Shown here: positions 26,102-34,366 of the stretch, in pieces
Numbering within the stretch: the first letter of the stretch is position 1
Layout of the letters: each line of letters opens with the position of its first letter
Assembly: GCF_026130605.1 (NCBI RefSeq)
Contig: NZ_JANFAU010000012.1
Coordinates: forward strand, 62,001 to 126,000
Length of the DNA: 64,000 nucleotides
Source: Sphingomonas lycopersici
GTDB lineage: Bacteria > Pseudomonadota > Alphaproteobacteria > Sphingomonadales > Sphingomonadaceae
Direction: 5' to 3'
The notes under the pieces: generated by a model
Database searches by the model: none
What the model saw: the letters and a program-made list of their open reading frames with translations, nothing else
Told to the model about the DNA's origin: nothing
Position numbers and translations under genes: made by a program

Positions 26102-27559
26102 ATGACGAAAGCGATCAACCCGCGTAGCCGCAAGGTTCGGATACTTGCGACCCTCGGGCCGGCGAGCAACACGCCAGAGATGATCGCTGCGCTGTTCGAG
26201 GCGGGGGCGGATGCCTTTCGCATCAACATGAGCCACGGCGATCAGGAATCGAAGATTCCGGTGATCGCGGCGATCCGCGGGCTGGAGAAGCGCTTCGGCC
26301 GTCCCACCACGATCCTCGCCGATCTGCAGGGCCCCAAGCTGCGCGTCGGGCGCTTTGCCGGCGGGCGGGTGATGCTCGAAACCGGGGCGACCTTCGTCCT
26401 CGATCGCGACACCGCGCCCGGCGACGCGACCCGCGTCGAACTGCCGCACCGCGAGATTTTCGCGGCGATCGAGCCGGGCGCGCGATTGTTGCTCGACGAC
26501 GGCAAATTGGTGCTGCGCGTCGTGGAGCATGATGCCGATCGCATCGTCACCACCGTCGAGGTCGGCGGCGCGCTCAGCGACAGCAAGGGGCTCAACGTCC
26601 CAGACGTGGTGGTGCCGATGGCGGCGCTGACCGTGAAGGATCGCAGCGATCTCGCCTTCGCCTGCGAGCAGGGGGTGGACTGGATCGCTCTGTCGTTCGT
26701 CCAGCGGCCCGAGGATCTCGCCGAGGCGCGGCGGCTGATCGGCGGCAAGGCAGCGCTGCTCGCCAAGATCGAGAAGCCCGCGGCGATCGAGCGGCTCGAG
26801 GAGATCGTCGAGATGTGCGACGGGGTGATGGTCGCGCGCGGCGATCTCGGGGTCGAGCTGCCGCCGCAATCGGTGCCGCCGTTGCAGAAGCGCATCGTCG
26901 AGGTGTCGCGCCGGATGGGCCGCCCGGTGGTGGTGGCGACGCAGATGCTCGAATCGATGATCAAATCGCCGTCGCCGACCCGCGCCGAAGTGTCCGACGT
27001 CGCCACCGCGATCTACGACGGGGCGGATGCGATCATGCTCTCGGCGGAAAGCGCCGCAGGGGATTGGCCGATCGAATCGGTCGCGATGATGAATGCGATC
27101 GGCGAGGCGGTGGAGCGCGATCCGATGCACGGCGAACGCGTCCATTTCACCGAGACGCGCCCCGATCCCACCACCGCCGATGCCTTGGCCGAGGCGGCCA
27201 AGAGCATCGCGCGCACCGTATCGGCCAAGGCGGTGATCTGTTTCACCACCTCGGGCTCGACCGCGCGGCGCATCGCGCGCGAGCGTACGCCGGTGCCGCT
27301 GCTCGTCCTCACCCCGAAGATGGAGACCGCGCGACGGCTCGGCCTCCTGTGGGGCGCGCATGCGGTGCATACCCGCGACGTCGAATCGTTCGAGGAGATG
27401 GTCGCCAAGTCGAAGCGCATGGCGCTGCGCCACCGCATCGCCGCCGCGGGGGACAGCGTGGTGGTGATGGCCGGCGTCCCGTTCCGCACGCCCGGATCGA
27501 CCAACGTGCTCCATGTCGTGCGGCTGATCGGCGACGAATTGAAGGGGCATGACGGGTAA
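26102..27559 (+). CDS. pyk: Pyruvate kinase
   Basis: 485 residues. It converts phosphoenolpyruvate and ADP to pyruvate and ATP. Motifs: KVRILATLGPASNTPEMI, DAFRINMSHG, ILADLQGPKLRVG, LLAKIEKPAAIERLEEI (active-site Lys and Glu), GVMVARGDLGVELP, VVATQMLESMI and AEVSDVATAIYDG. Domains A, B and C are complete. GAGGAGCCAG precedes the ATG. Confidence 0.96.
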   Translation: MTKAINPRSRKVRILATLGPASNTPEMIAALFEAGADAFRINMSHGDQESKIPVIAAIRGLEKRFGRPTTILADLQGPKLRVGRFAGGRVMLETGATFVLDRDTAPGDATRVELPHREIFAAIEPGARLLLDDGKLVLRVVEHDADRIVTTVEVGGALSDSKGLNVPDVVVPMAALTVKDRSDLAFACEQGVDWIALSFVQRPEDLAEARRLIGGKAALLAKIEKPAAIERLEEIVEMCDGVMVARGDLGVELPPQSVPPLQKRIVEVSRRMGRPVVVATQMLESMIKSPSPTRAEVSDVATAIYDGADAIMLSAESAAGDWPIESVAMMNAIGEAVERDPMHGERVHFTETRPDPTTADALAEAAKSIARTVSAKAVICFTTSGSTARRIARERTPVPLLVLTPKMETARRLGLLWGAHAVHTRDVESFEEMVAKSKRMALRHRIAAAGDSVVVMAGVPFRTPGSTNVLHVVRLIGDELKGHDG

Positions 27560-27610
27560 GGGCCCGGTTGAAAATGCGGTTTCGCCGCATTGCGCGGTAC
27601 GGCCCGCTCC

Positions 27611-27746
27611 TACTCCTCCCCTGAAAGGGGAGGGGGACCAGCCGAAGGCTGGTGGAGGGGTATTGGCCCCAGGCGATGACGCCCGCGGCTTCCACCCCTC
27701 CACCGTTGCTGCGCAACGGTCCCCCTCCCCCTCCGGGGGAGGAATG
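27611..27746. repeat. Composite inverted repeat between pyk and a TonB receptor gene
   Basis: Left part: CTCCTCCCCTGAAAGGGGAG then CCAGCCGAAGGCTGG and TGGAGGGGTA. Right part: CCACCCCTCCA, CCGTTGCTGCGCAACGG, and CCTCCCCCTCCGGGGGAGG. The outer parts pair with each other and the inner blocks form their own hairpins. Same family as 47757-47954. Lies between convergent genes. Confidence 0.85.
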
Positions 27747-27750
27747 GCAG

Positions 27751-29910
27751 TCACCCCCCGAACGCCTTGGTCAGCCCGACGAACACCCCGCGCCGCGGGC
27801 CATATTGCGGCGCGCCGACGCCCACACCGGTGCCGTCGCGGATCTCATATTTATGGTCGGCGAGGTTGATCACATCGACCCGCACGTCGAGGTTCGGCCC
27901 CGCGAAATGGTGGCTCGCGGTCAGGTTGACCTGCGCATAGCCGGGGAGATGCCCGCCATTGGGGATCGACGTCCCGTCGGCCAGCACGGGGGTGGTGCGC
28001 AGCCCCGAGCCATAGATCATCGACCCGCCCAGTGCGCTTCCCGCGAGGATGCCGTGCTTGAACGAATAGGTCAGCCCGGCCGACCCGGTATAGGTCTGGT
28101 CGTGATCGAGGAAGATATAGTGATTGTTGATATAGGCGAGCTCGTCGGGCGCGAAGCTGAACTGGCTTGAGACGATCTGCCGCCCCTTGGCGCGCGCCAC
28201 CGCGAAATTGGCGTAGAGGTTCCACGGCCCGCGCATATAGGTCGCGTTCGCCTCGACCCCGCCGATCCGACCCTTGGCATAATTGAACGGCGTGAGGATG
28301 ATCGGCGCGCCGAACTGCCCCTCATCGAGCAGATTTTCCGAGATGCGGTAGTAAGCGTCGACGCCATAGGTGAAATAGGCGCTCGGCTTGGCCTGGAAGC
28401 CGACGTCGAAATAATGCTGCCGCTCGGAGAAGGGGGTGGTGTCGTCCTGGACGACCGGCGCGGCGCTGGTGCCGGCGAATTTGGCGATGCTGGTCGAGGA
28501 GACCAATTCGAACGGCGGCGGGACGAAATAGCGCGCATAGCCGATATGCGCGGTCAGCGTGTCGTTGGGCTGCCACACCAGATTGGCGCGCGGGCTGAGC
28601 TGCTGCTCGGTGCGGAACGCCGCATAGCGATCGTAGCGCGCGCCGAGGTTGAGCGTCAGCGTCGGCCCGAGCTTCCATTCGTCCTGCAGATAGGCGCTGA
28701 ACGTGGTGGCGTTGCTCGCGCTATCGTCGACGATCGAGACCGGCTCGCCGGCCTGTGCGCCGGTATCATCGACCGGGAAGACATGGGTGGTCGTGTCGCT
28801 GGTGCTGTGATCGTGGATCAGCAGCACGCCGCCGCGCAAGGTGTGCGAGGCACCGAGGTGATAGACCGCGTCGACCTGCCCGCCGATCGCCAGATCCTGC
28901 TTGAATGCCGCCTGCGCCTGGCCGTTGAACAGCAATTCGCCGAGCACGTCGGGGCGGTAGCGCAGCGAGGAATAACGCGCGAACAGCGATGCCTGGATCG
29001 TCAGCGGCTCGTCGTCGTGGAGCCAGCTCAGCTGGCCGAAGGCGGTCCGCTCGAGCTGGCGCTCGTCGAGCTTTTCGCTGGGATAGGCCGATTGCCCGCC
29101 CACCGTCCACGTCCCGTCGGGCTGGAGCCCCGCGGGGTTGGGGATCTGGAACCATTGGTTCGAATAGCCCCCGACAAACGACACGCGATTGTGATCGTTC
29201 AGGATATGATCGACATAGGCGAAGGCCTGATATTGATCGGTATTGTCGTGGATCGGGGTGGATCGCCCGTCGACGCTCTCGATCCCCAGCGCATCGTGGC
29301 GATAATCGCCCGAGACGAAGTAATTGGTCTGCCCGCTCGACCCGCCATAGGTGAAGCTCGGCTCGATCGTGTCGTGGCTGCCGCCGTAGATCGACATCGT
29401 GCCGCCGTTGGAGAACATCCCGCTCTTGGTCGTGATGTCGATGATCCCCGCGCTGCGCAGGCCATATTGCGCCGGCAGCGCGCCGGTCAGCAGATCGACC
29501 TTGCTGACCAGCCGCGGCGACAGCGTCTGGCCGAACACCGCCAGCCCCTCGGGCAGCACGGTGCCGTTGATGCGATATTGCAGCCCGTTGTGATCGTCGC
29601 GGACGTGGAACTGGCCGAAGCCGTCCTGCACCACCCCGGGCAGTTGCAACAGGATCTGGTTGAACTGCTGGTTGTCGCCGCCGGGCAGCGCCTTGATCGC
29701 GGCGGTGTCGATGCCATAGCTGGTCGCGCCGAGGCTTGGCTGGATATGCGCGCGCGCTTCGTCGAGCCGCTTCGCGGTGACGACGACGTCCTTGGGCGCC
29801 GCGGGGCCGGCGTCGGTCGCGTCGGCCGGCGGGGGATTGTCCGCGGCATAAGCGGACGAGGCGGTGGAAAGCGCGAGGAAAGCGATACCGGAAAGCAATC
29901 TGGGCCGCAT
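27751..29910 (-). CDS. TonB-dependent receptor, probably zinc-regulated
   Basis: 719 residues. Signal peptide (ends SSAYA, near residue 22), TonB-box-like DVVVTAKRLDEAR, a plug with LPGVVQDGFGQFHVRDDHNG and PAQYGLRSAGIIDITTKSG, and a 22-strand-type barrel. The class with PSLGATSYG, LPGGDNQQFNQILLQLPGVV and QYG occurs in alphaproteobacterial receptors that include zinc-responsive ones. A Zur-like palindrome (29917-29939) overlaps the ribosome site. Possible metal-binding His stretches such as LLIHDHSTSDTTTH are present. Zinc as ligand is an inference; it could also be another metal complex. Confidence 0.9.
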   Translation of the reverse strand: MRPRLLSGIAFLALSTASSAYAADNPPPADATDAGPAAPKDVVVTAKRLDEARAHIQPSLGATSYGIDTAAIKALPGGDNQQFNQILLQLPGVVQDGFGQFHVRDDHNGLQYRINGTVLPEGLAVFGQTLSPRLVSKVDLLTGALPAQYGLRSAGIIDITTKSGMFSNGGTMSIYGGSHDTIEPSFTYGGSSGQTNYFVSGDYRHDALGIESVDGRSTPIHDNTDQYQAFAYVDHILNDHNRVSFVGGYSNQWFQIPNPAGLQPDGTWTVGGQSAYPSEKLDERQLERTAFGQLSWLHDDEPLTIQASLFARYSSLRYRPDVLGELLFNGQAQAAFKQDLAIGGQVDAVYHLGASHTLRGGVLLIHDHSTSDTTTHVFPVDDTGAQAGEPVSIVDDSASNATTFSAYLQDEWKLGPTLTLNLGARYDRYAAFRTEQQLSPRANLVWQPNDTLTAHIGYARYFVPPPFELVSSTSIAKFAGTSAAPVVQDDTTPFSERQHYFDVGFQAKPSAYFTYGVDAYYRISENLLDEGQFGAPIILTPFNYAKGRIGGVEANATYMRGPWNLYANFAVARAKGRQIVSSQFSFAPDELAYINNHYIFLDHDQTYTGSAGLTYSFKHGILAGSALGGSMIYGSGLRTTPVLADGTSIPNGGHLPGYAQVNLTASHHFAGPNLDVRVDVINLADHKYEIRDGTGVGVGAPQYGPRRGVFVGLTKAFGG

Positions 29911-29916
29911 GACGAC

Positions 29917-29939
29917 TCCATGATATAAGATAACATTTC
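29917..29939 (-). promoter_or_regulatory. Zur-box-like operator
   Basis: On the minus strand GAAATGTTATC is followed by TTATATCATGGA. The core TGTTATCTTATATCA is an imperfect inverted repeat matching the proteobacterial zinc-uptake-regulator pattern (GAAATGTTATA-W-TATAACATTTC) at about 18 of 23 positions by eye. It ends 6 bases from the receptor start codon and covers the ribosome site, as expected for repression. Confidence 0.55.
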
Positions 29940-29992
29940 CCGGTAAGAGGTGGCGCTAAGCCTTCTTCGGCCCGATTGCAAGTGCTTCTGCG

Positions 29993-30607
29993 CTAAATGG
30001 CGAAGCCCAGCGCGCGGAGATCGGCGCGCAATCGCTCGGCGCCGGTGAACAGCAACGCATGCATCCCAACAGCCGCCGCGCCGTCGACATTGGCCTGGCG
30101 GTCGTCGACGAACACCGCATCCTGCGCGGCCAGCCCGAATCGGTCGAGCGCGAGGTGGTAGATCGCGGCGTCGGGCTTCATCAGCCGCTCCTCGCCGGAA
30201 ACGACGATATCGCGGAAGCGATCGAACATCGCGGCTTCCTGCGCGCGGAACGGCGGGAAGAATTCGTGGCTGAAATTGGTGATCGCGAACAGCGGCACGC
30301 CGGCCGAATCGAGATCGCCGACCAATTCGGGCATCCCCGGCATTGGCCCCGGGATCTGCTCCGAGAAGCGCGGTCCCCAGGTCGCGATCAGCGCGGCATG
30401 ATCGGGGAAACGCGCGGTCAGCTCCGCCGAGGTGTCGGCGAAGGCGCGGCCCATATCGTGCTGGAAATGCCATTCGCGCGTGCAGATGTCGCGCAGGAAC
30501 ACGTCAAGCGCCTCATCATCGGGGATGAGGCGCCGATACAGGACCCGCGGGTCCCAATCGTACAGGACGTGGCCGACGTCGAAGATGACGCTGCTGGGAT
30601 GCGGCAT
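29993..30607 (-). CDS. HAD-family phosphatase
   Basis: 204 residues, subfamily IA. Motif I FDVGHVLYDWD (nucleophile Asp near residue 10), motif II LFAITNFS, motif III KPDAAIYHLAL and motif IV DAVFVDDRQANVDGA are all present, resembling YihX-type sugar-phosphate phosphatases. The exact substrate is unknown. It starts 31 bases after the rpmJ stop and may be co-transcribed with it. Confidence 0.88.
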   Translation of the reverse strand: MPHPSSVIFDVGHVLYDWDPRVLYRRLIPDDEALDVFLRDICTREWHFQHDMGRAFADTSAELTARFPDHAALIATWGPRFSEQIPGPMPGMPELVGDLDSAGVPLFAITNFSHEFFPPFRAQEAAMFDRFRDIVVSGEERLMKPDAAIYHLALDRFGLAAQDAVFVDDRQANVDGAAAVGMHALLFTGAERLRADLRALGFAI

Positions 30608-30638
30608 CGTCTCGCGTCGACCGGCAATCAGGGCTGGA

Positions 30639-30764
30639 TCAGCCCTGACGCGCCTTGAAGCGGCGATTCGTCTTGTTGATGACGTAGGTACGGCCGCGGC
30701 GACGGATCACGCGGTTATCGCGATGCCGGTCCTTGAGCGACTTCAGGCTATTGCGGATCTTCAT
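30639..30764 (-). CDS. rpmJ: 50S ribosomal protein L36 (zinc-free type)
   Basis: 41 residues: MKIRNSLKSLKDRHRDNRVI then RGRTYVINKTNRRFKARQG. This is the L36 form without the four zinc-binding Cys/His residues, the usual form in alphaproteobacteria. The stop codon lies inside a small hairpin AGGGCTGGATCAGCCCT (30630-30646) with no T-run. Confidence 0.95.
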   Translation of the reverse strand: MKIRNSLKSLKDRHRDNRVIRRRGRTYVINKTNRRFKARQG

Positions 30765-30896
30765 GGTGGATTCGCTTCTTGAAAATAGGTTCTCGTGAAA
30801 GCGTGGCCGCCTAGTGCCGAGGGCCTTGCAAGTCAAGCCGGAGCGCGCGAGACGAGGCCGATAACAGGGCTTTTGGCCGATACGAAGGATTCGGGC

Positions 30897-31505
30897 ATGC
30901 GTAAGATGGTCGTCGCGATGGTGGTGGGGCTCGGCGCCGCCGGGCTGGCGGGGTGCGCGACCGCGCCGACCAGCTTCCCGGTGCAGGTATCGCGCTATCA
31001 TTATGATGCGATGGCGACGCGCGGCACGATCACCGTCGAGCCGCTCCCCGGCGGCACCGTCGCGAGCATCGAATATAAGACCTATGCCGCGGCGGTGGAG
31101 GCCGAATTGCTCCGCCAGGGCTTCACCAGCCCGCCGCCCGGGACGCGCGGTGAGTATCTCGCCACCGTCGCCTTCACCCGCGCCGAGCGTCCGCTGCCGC
31201 CCAAGCGTTCTCCGTTCACGATCGGAATCGGCGGCGGATCGTTCAGCGGCGGGCGCGGCGGCGGGGTCGGGCTCGGCGGCGGGGTGAGCTTCCCGGTCGG
31301 CGGCGGGGGCGAGCGCGTCGGGATCGTCACCGAGCTGTCGGTGCGCATCCGCCACGGCGCCGACGCGGTGTGGGAAGGGCAGGCGCAGTCGCTGACCGAC
31401 ACCAGCGCCCCCAATGCCGACGTCCAGGCGATCTCGGCGCGGCTCGCACATGCGCTGTTCACGGGGTTCCCCGGCGAGAGCGGGCGGACTATCGAGGTGA
31501 AATGA
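30897..31505 (+). CDS. DUF4136-type lipoprotein
   Basis: 202 residues. Lipobox LAGC near residue 19. The mature part has a DUF4136-like beta fold (FPVQVSRYHYDAMATRGTIT, AAAVEAELLRQGF, GEYLATVAFTRAE), a glycine-rich insert (GGRGGGVGLGGG) and an ending that predicts a counted lipoprotein pair. Probably anchored to a membrane in the periplasm. The ATG at 30897 begins the signal peptide; the longer frame from 30795 is dismissed. Its stop overlaps the next start (ATGA). Confidence 0.8.
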   Translation: MRKMVVAMVVGLGAAGLAGCATAPTSFPVQVSRYHYDAMATRGTITVEPLPGGTVASIEYKTYAAAVEAELLRQGFTSPPPGTRGEYLATVAFTRAERPLPPKRSPFTIGIGGGSFSGGRGGGVGLGGGVSFPVGGGGERVGIVTELSVRIRHGADAVWEGQAQSLTDTSAPNADVQAISARLAHALFTGFPGESGRTIEVK

Positions 31506-32611
31506 CCCTCAGCATCAATTCCGCCTTCGACGGCGGCAATATCCGCGTCATCGGGCAGGACGGCGATCGTATCGATCTGGAGATCGTCAACGATCACCTG
31601 TCCGATTTCTATCAATGGTTCTATTTCCGCGTCGCGGGGCTGGCCGGACGGCAGGTGACCTTCCGCATCGTCAATGCCGCGGGCTCGGCCTACCCGTTCG
31701 GCTGGCCGGGTTATCAGGCGCGCGTCTCGACCGATCGCCGCCAATGGCGGATGATCCCGACGCGTTACGCGCATGGCGCGCTCGAATTCGACTGGACCGG
31801 CGACGCGCAGGTCGCCTGGTTCGCCTATTTCGCGCCCTATACGATGGAGATGCACGCCGATCTGATCGCGCGTATCGCGGCCAGGCCGGGGGTCGTCCAT
31901 CGCGAACTCGGCCTCAGCCTCGACGGCCAGCCGATCGATTATTTCCGCGTCGGCAGCGGCGCCAGGCAGGTGTGGCTCTATGCCCGCCAGCATCCCGGCG
32001 AATCGATGGCCGAATGGTGGATGGACGGCGCGCTCGATTGGCTGACCAGCGATGCCGCGCGCGATCTGCTCGCCAAGGCGACCGTCCATGTCGTCCCCAA
32101 CATGAACCCGGACGGCACCCGCCGCGGGCATCTGCGCACCAATGCCGCGGGGGTGAACCTCAACCGCGAATGGCATGCCCCGACCGCCGAGCGCAGCCCC
32201 GAGGTATTGTGCGTCCTCAAGGCGATGGACGAAACCGGGGTCGATTTCGCGATCGACGTCCACGGCGACGAGGCGATCGCCGCCAATTTCATCGCCGGGT
32301 TCGAGGGCATCCCGTCATGGACCGACGCGCACGGCGAGAAATTCTACGAATTCGGCCGCCGGCTCGCCGCCGCCACTCCCGATTTCCAGACCGAGAAGGG
32401 CTATGAGAAATCGGCGCCCGGCAAGGCCAATCTGTCGATGTCGACCAACCAGCTCGCCGAGCGCTTCGGCGCGGTATCGGTGACGCTGGAAATGCCGTTC
32501 AAGGATCATGCGGTGAATGCCGACCCGGTGTTCGGCTGGAGCCCGGAACGGTCGCGCGGCCTTGCCGTCTCGTGCCTCGAGACGCTGGCCGGCATGATCG
32601 ACGGGATCTGA
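31502..32611 (+). CDS. M14-family cytosolic-type carboxypeptidase
   Basis: 369 residues with no signal peptide. N-terminal beta domain (YQWFYFRVAGLAGRQVTFRI) as in cytosolic carboxypeptidases, then the zinc peptidase: YARQHPGESMAEW (His and Glu ligands), AAGVNLNREW, DVHGDEAI (His ligand) and VTLEMPFKDH (catalytic Glu). Bacterial members of this M14 group are related to enzymes that trim C-terminal residues; the substrate here is unknown. Coupled by ATGA to the lipoprotein upstream. Confidence 0.9.
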   Translation: MTLSINSAFDGGNIRVIGQDGDRIDLEIVNDHLSDFYQWFYFRVAGLAGRQVTFRIVNAAGSAYPFGWPGYQARVSTDRRQWRMIPTRYAHGALEFDWTGDAQVAWFAYFAPYTMEMHADLIARIAARPGVVHRELGLSLDGQPIDYFRVGSGARQVWLYARQHPGESMAEWWMDGALDWLTSDAARDLLAKATVHVVPNMNPDGTRRGHLRTNAAGVNLNREWHAPTAERSPEVLCVLKAMDETGVDFAIDVHGDEAIAANFIAGFEGIPSWTDAHGEKFYEFGRRLAAATPDFQTEKGYEKSAPGKANLSMSTNQLAERFGAVSVTLEMPFKDHAVNADPVFGWSPERSRGLAVSCLETLAGMIDGI

Positions 32612-32615
32612 CGCG

Positions 32616-33071
32616 ATGGAGCTGCGCGAGGGCGGGCTGGGCGATGCGCGGGTCCGCGCGCTGATCGAACTGCACCTCGCCGAAGCGCGCGGCTCGACCC
32701 CGGCGGACAATGCGCATGCGCTGGGCGCGGCGGCGCTCGATCGCCCCGACATCAGCTTCTGGGCGATGTGGGAGGGGGAGGCATTGCTCGGTATCGGCGC
32801 GTTGCGCGCGCTCGATGCGGGACACGGCGACCTCAAATCGATGCGCACCGCGCCGGCGCATCTGCGCCGCGGGGTGGGGCGGGCGATGCTCGCGCACCTC
32901 ATCGCGCTGGCGCGGTCGCGCGGCTATACGCGGGTCAGCCTCGAAACGGGGACGGCGCCGATGTTCGACGCCGCGAACCGGATGTACGAGGCGGCGGGGT
33001 TCGTCGATTGCGCGGCTTACGGGGGTTATCCCGCGAGCCCGCACAATCGGTTCATGACGCTGGAATTGTAG
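32616..33071 (+). CDS. GNAT-family N-acetyltransferase
   Basis: 151 residues. Acetyl-CoA binding motif LRRGVGRAMLAHLIALARSR and a C-terminal NRMYEAAGFVDC, typical of GNAT enzymes of the PhiN/YsnE-like group. It starts 4 bases after the carboxypeptidase stop, so it belongs to the same operon. Substrate unknown. Confidence 0.88.
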   Translation: MELREGGLGDARVRALIELHLAEARGSTPADNAHALGAAALDRPDISFWAMWEGEALLGIGALRALDAGHGDLKSMRTAPAHLRRGVGRAMLAHLIALARSRGYTRVSLETGTAPMFDAANRMYEAAGFVDCAAYGGYPASPHNRFMTLEL

Positions 33072-33074
33072 CGA

Positions 33075-33497
33075 TCATAGTTCGTAGGTCGGCGTGGCAT
33101 CATCGTCGGGCATCGGAGGGTAGACGATTGGCTTGTCGCCAAAATATTGGCGGACGATAAGCTCGCGTCGATCGAAATCATACAAATCTTCCTCGCTCAT
33201 TTCATCAGGATAGTTGAATTTTGCGGTAAATTTGCCCTTTTCGATAAGGTACTCGATCTCGGCCCAGCGCAGATCGGAATCCTGAGCCTCCCAAAGATCG
33301 TACAACACGCTGCCGAGGCTGTTCAGGTCAGGTGATCGATAGAGAATCTGATCGCCAAGGTTCTTATAAATCGACGGAGCGACGTACTCGCGATCGAGTT
33401 GCGCGTACAATAGGGTGGCGTGGAGAGGATATTCGGTATCCTCAGCAAGGAGGCTTCCGATCTCGGCGAGAAGGCGCTCGGTTTCATTATTTTGCAT
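33075..33497 (-). CDS. YezG-type immunity protein (DUF600-like)
   Basis: 140 residues, acidic, no signal peptide. The segment LYDLWEAQDSDLRWAEIEYL followed by GKFTAKFNYPDEMSEEDLYD resembles the YezG/DUF600 immunity fold that neutralises YeeF-type nuclease toxins. The ATG at 33497 lies 8 bases before the toxin stop, so the genes overlap by 11 bases (translational coupling). GC content is visibly lower than in the neighbours. Family assignment is by eye and by the toxin next to it. Confidence 0.75.
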   Translation of the reverse strand: MQNNETERLLAEIGSLLAEDTEYPLHATLLYAQLDREYVAPSIYKNLGDQILYRSPDLNSLGSVLYDLWEAQDSDLRWAEIEYLIEKGKFTAKFNYPDEMSEEDLYDFDRRELIVRQYFGDKPIVYPPMPDDDATPTYEL

Positions 33498-34247
33498 CGC
33501 TTTTCTTTCCGCTTTCGTTCGGGATCTGGATGCTGTGCTCCCGGTCATTGATTGTGAACCACGCGTTGATCAGGGATGGGCGCTGTGATTCTCCCTCATA
33601 AACCGGGACGATCCTAAACCAGACCCTTTTCCCTTCGGCCTTCGCACGTGCCCATTGATCTTCCATCGCGCGATAACGGCCGCGGTTCACTTTCGCGTCC
33701 TGCGCAAAGTGATTGAACGCGTCGGTCGGGCCGTTGAAGCGTGCGCCGACATAATGCCCACCATCATCGGTCGGCCGCCGGTCGGCGCCACCGGCACGGG
33801 CTTGCGCCGAGCGTGAGCGGCTCGGTTTTTTCGCCATGTCGACCTCGCCTGAAACCTCTCGCACCTTCGCATTGGGGTCGAGTTGGTAAGCATATCCATT
33901 GCGCACGATCGTAACGCGGTTGACGGGCTTGGTGATAACCGCTCTCGGCGTGCCCGCTCGCGCCCGGGTCGCGCGCCCATCTTGTTTCCGCTTTTCCGGA
34001 AGTCCCCAATCCCCGCTAGCGCCGCCACCGCCGAAGCCGCCGCCCCGCCGCCGGTAAATCCGCCACCGTCCCAGCGCTGTGCGAAAAAATTTCCAGTCCC
34101 GGCAAAGGTGAAGCGTCCGGTCCGTGGGTCGTGCCACGGATTGAACTTGACCTCCCTGCCGTCTGCGCCGCGCGCAACCGGCCACCTCCCGGTCCGCATC
34201 CACACCACAAAGGCGCGCCGGCGCTCGCTCTCGATATTGTCGATCAT
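33487..34247 (-). pseudogene. YeeF-like DNA/RNA non-specific endonuclease toxin, apparent 1-base frameshift
   Basis: The C-terminal half (frame ending 33487) carries an Endonuclea_NS_2 domain: VRNGYAYQLD, TDDGGHYVGARFNGP (active-site His), DAFNHFAQDAKVNRGRYRAM, and VYEGESQRPSLINAWFTIND. The N-terminal part, in another frame from ATG 34247, reads MIDNIESERRRAFVVWMRTG and FNPWHDPRTGRFTFAGTG. The two frames join in a G/C-rich tract near 34043-34046 (+ strand CCCC): adding one base gives a continuous 253-residue protein with a GGGFGGGGASG linker. It may be a true pseudogene or a sequencing error. The FNPWHDPRTGRF motif is reminiscent of phage-derived polymorphic toxin heads (speculative). Confidence 0.75.
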
Positions 34248-34274
34248 CTATGCCCCCGCTGCTTCGAGCGGCGA

Positions 34275-34289
34275 GAACATTTGGAGAAC
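34275..34289. promoter_or_regulatory. LexA-type SOS box (GAAC-N7-GAAC) upstream of the toxin
   Basis: GAACATTTGGAGAAC fits the alphaproteobacterial LexA site GTTC-N7-GTTC (read on the minus strand). It lies 28 bases before the toxin start, between a TTGACT (-35-like, minus strand 34306-34301) and a weak -10 region, where a repressor would block transcription. Also in the divergent yhhQ promoter region. Confidence 0.55.
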
Positions 34290-34298
34290 ATTCTCCAA
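34281..34298. repeat. Perfect palindrome TTGGAGAACATTCTCCAA
   Basis: An 8+2+8 perfect inverted repeat overlapping the second half of the SOS box, in the 119-base gap between the toxin and yhhQ. It could be a separate dimeric-repressor operator. Confidence 0.6.
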
Positions 34299-34366
34299 CA
34301 AGTCAATTGTTCTGGTCGTGTCCAACGCGCCTTTTTCCGCGGCTTTCGCTCTGCTAGCAGGCAAAG

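Noticed and set aside
27611..27746. CRISPR-like or IS-end structure in the composite repeat
   Set aside because: No spaced identical repeats with unique spacers, no transposase and no target-site duplication; it is an inverted-repeat element.
30639..30764. Zur-regulated zinc-free L36 paralogue as a zinc-saving gene
   Set aside because: The zinc-free form is the normal single L36 in alphaproteobacteria and no Zur box is visible before it.
34035..34055. Programmed -1 frameshift in the toxin gene
   Set aside because: No X-XXY-YYZ slippery heptamer or following pseudoknot is visible; a base loss or sequence error is simpler.
34299..34366. preQ1 riboswitch before yhhQ
   Set aside because: The leader is short and lacks the conserved preQ1 core; only general AT-rich promoter sequence is seen.
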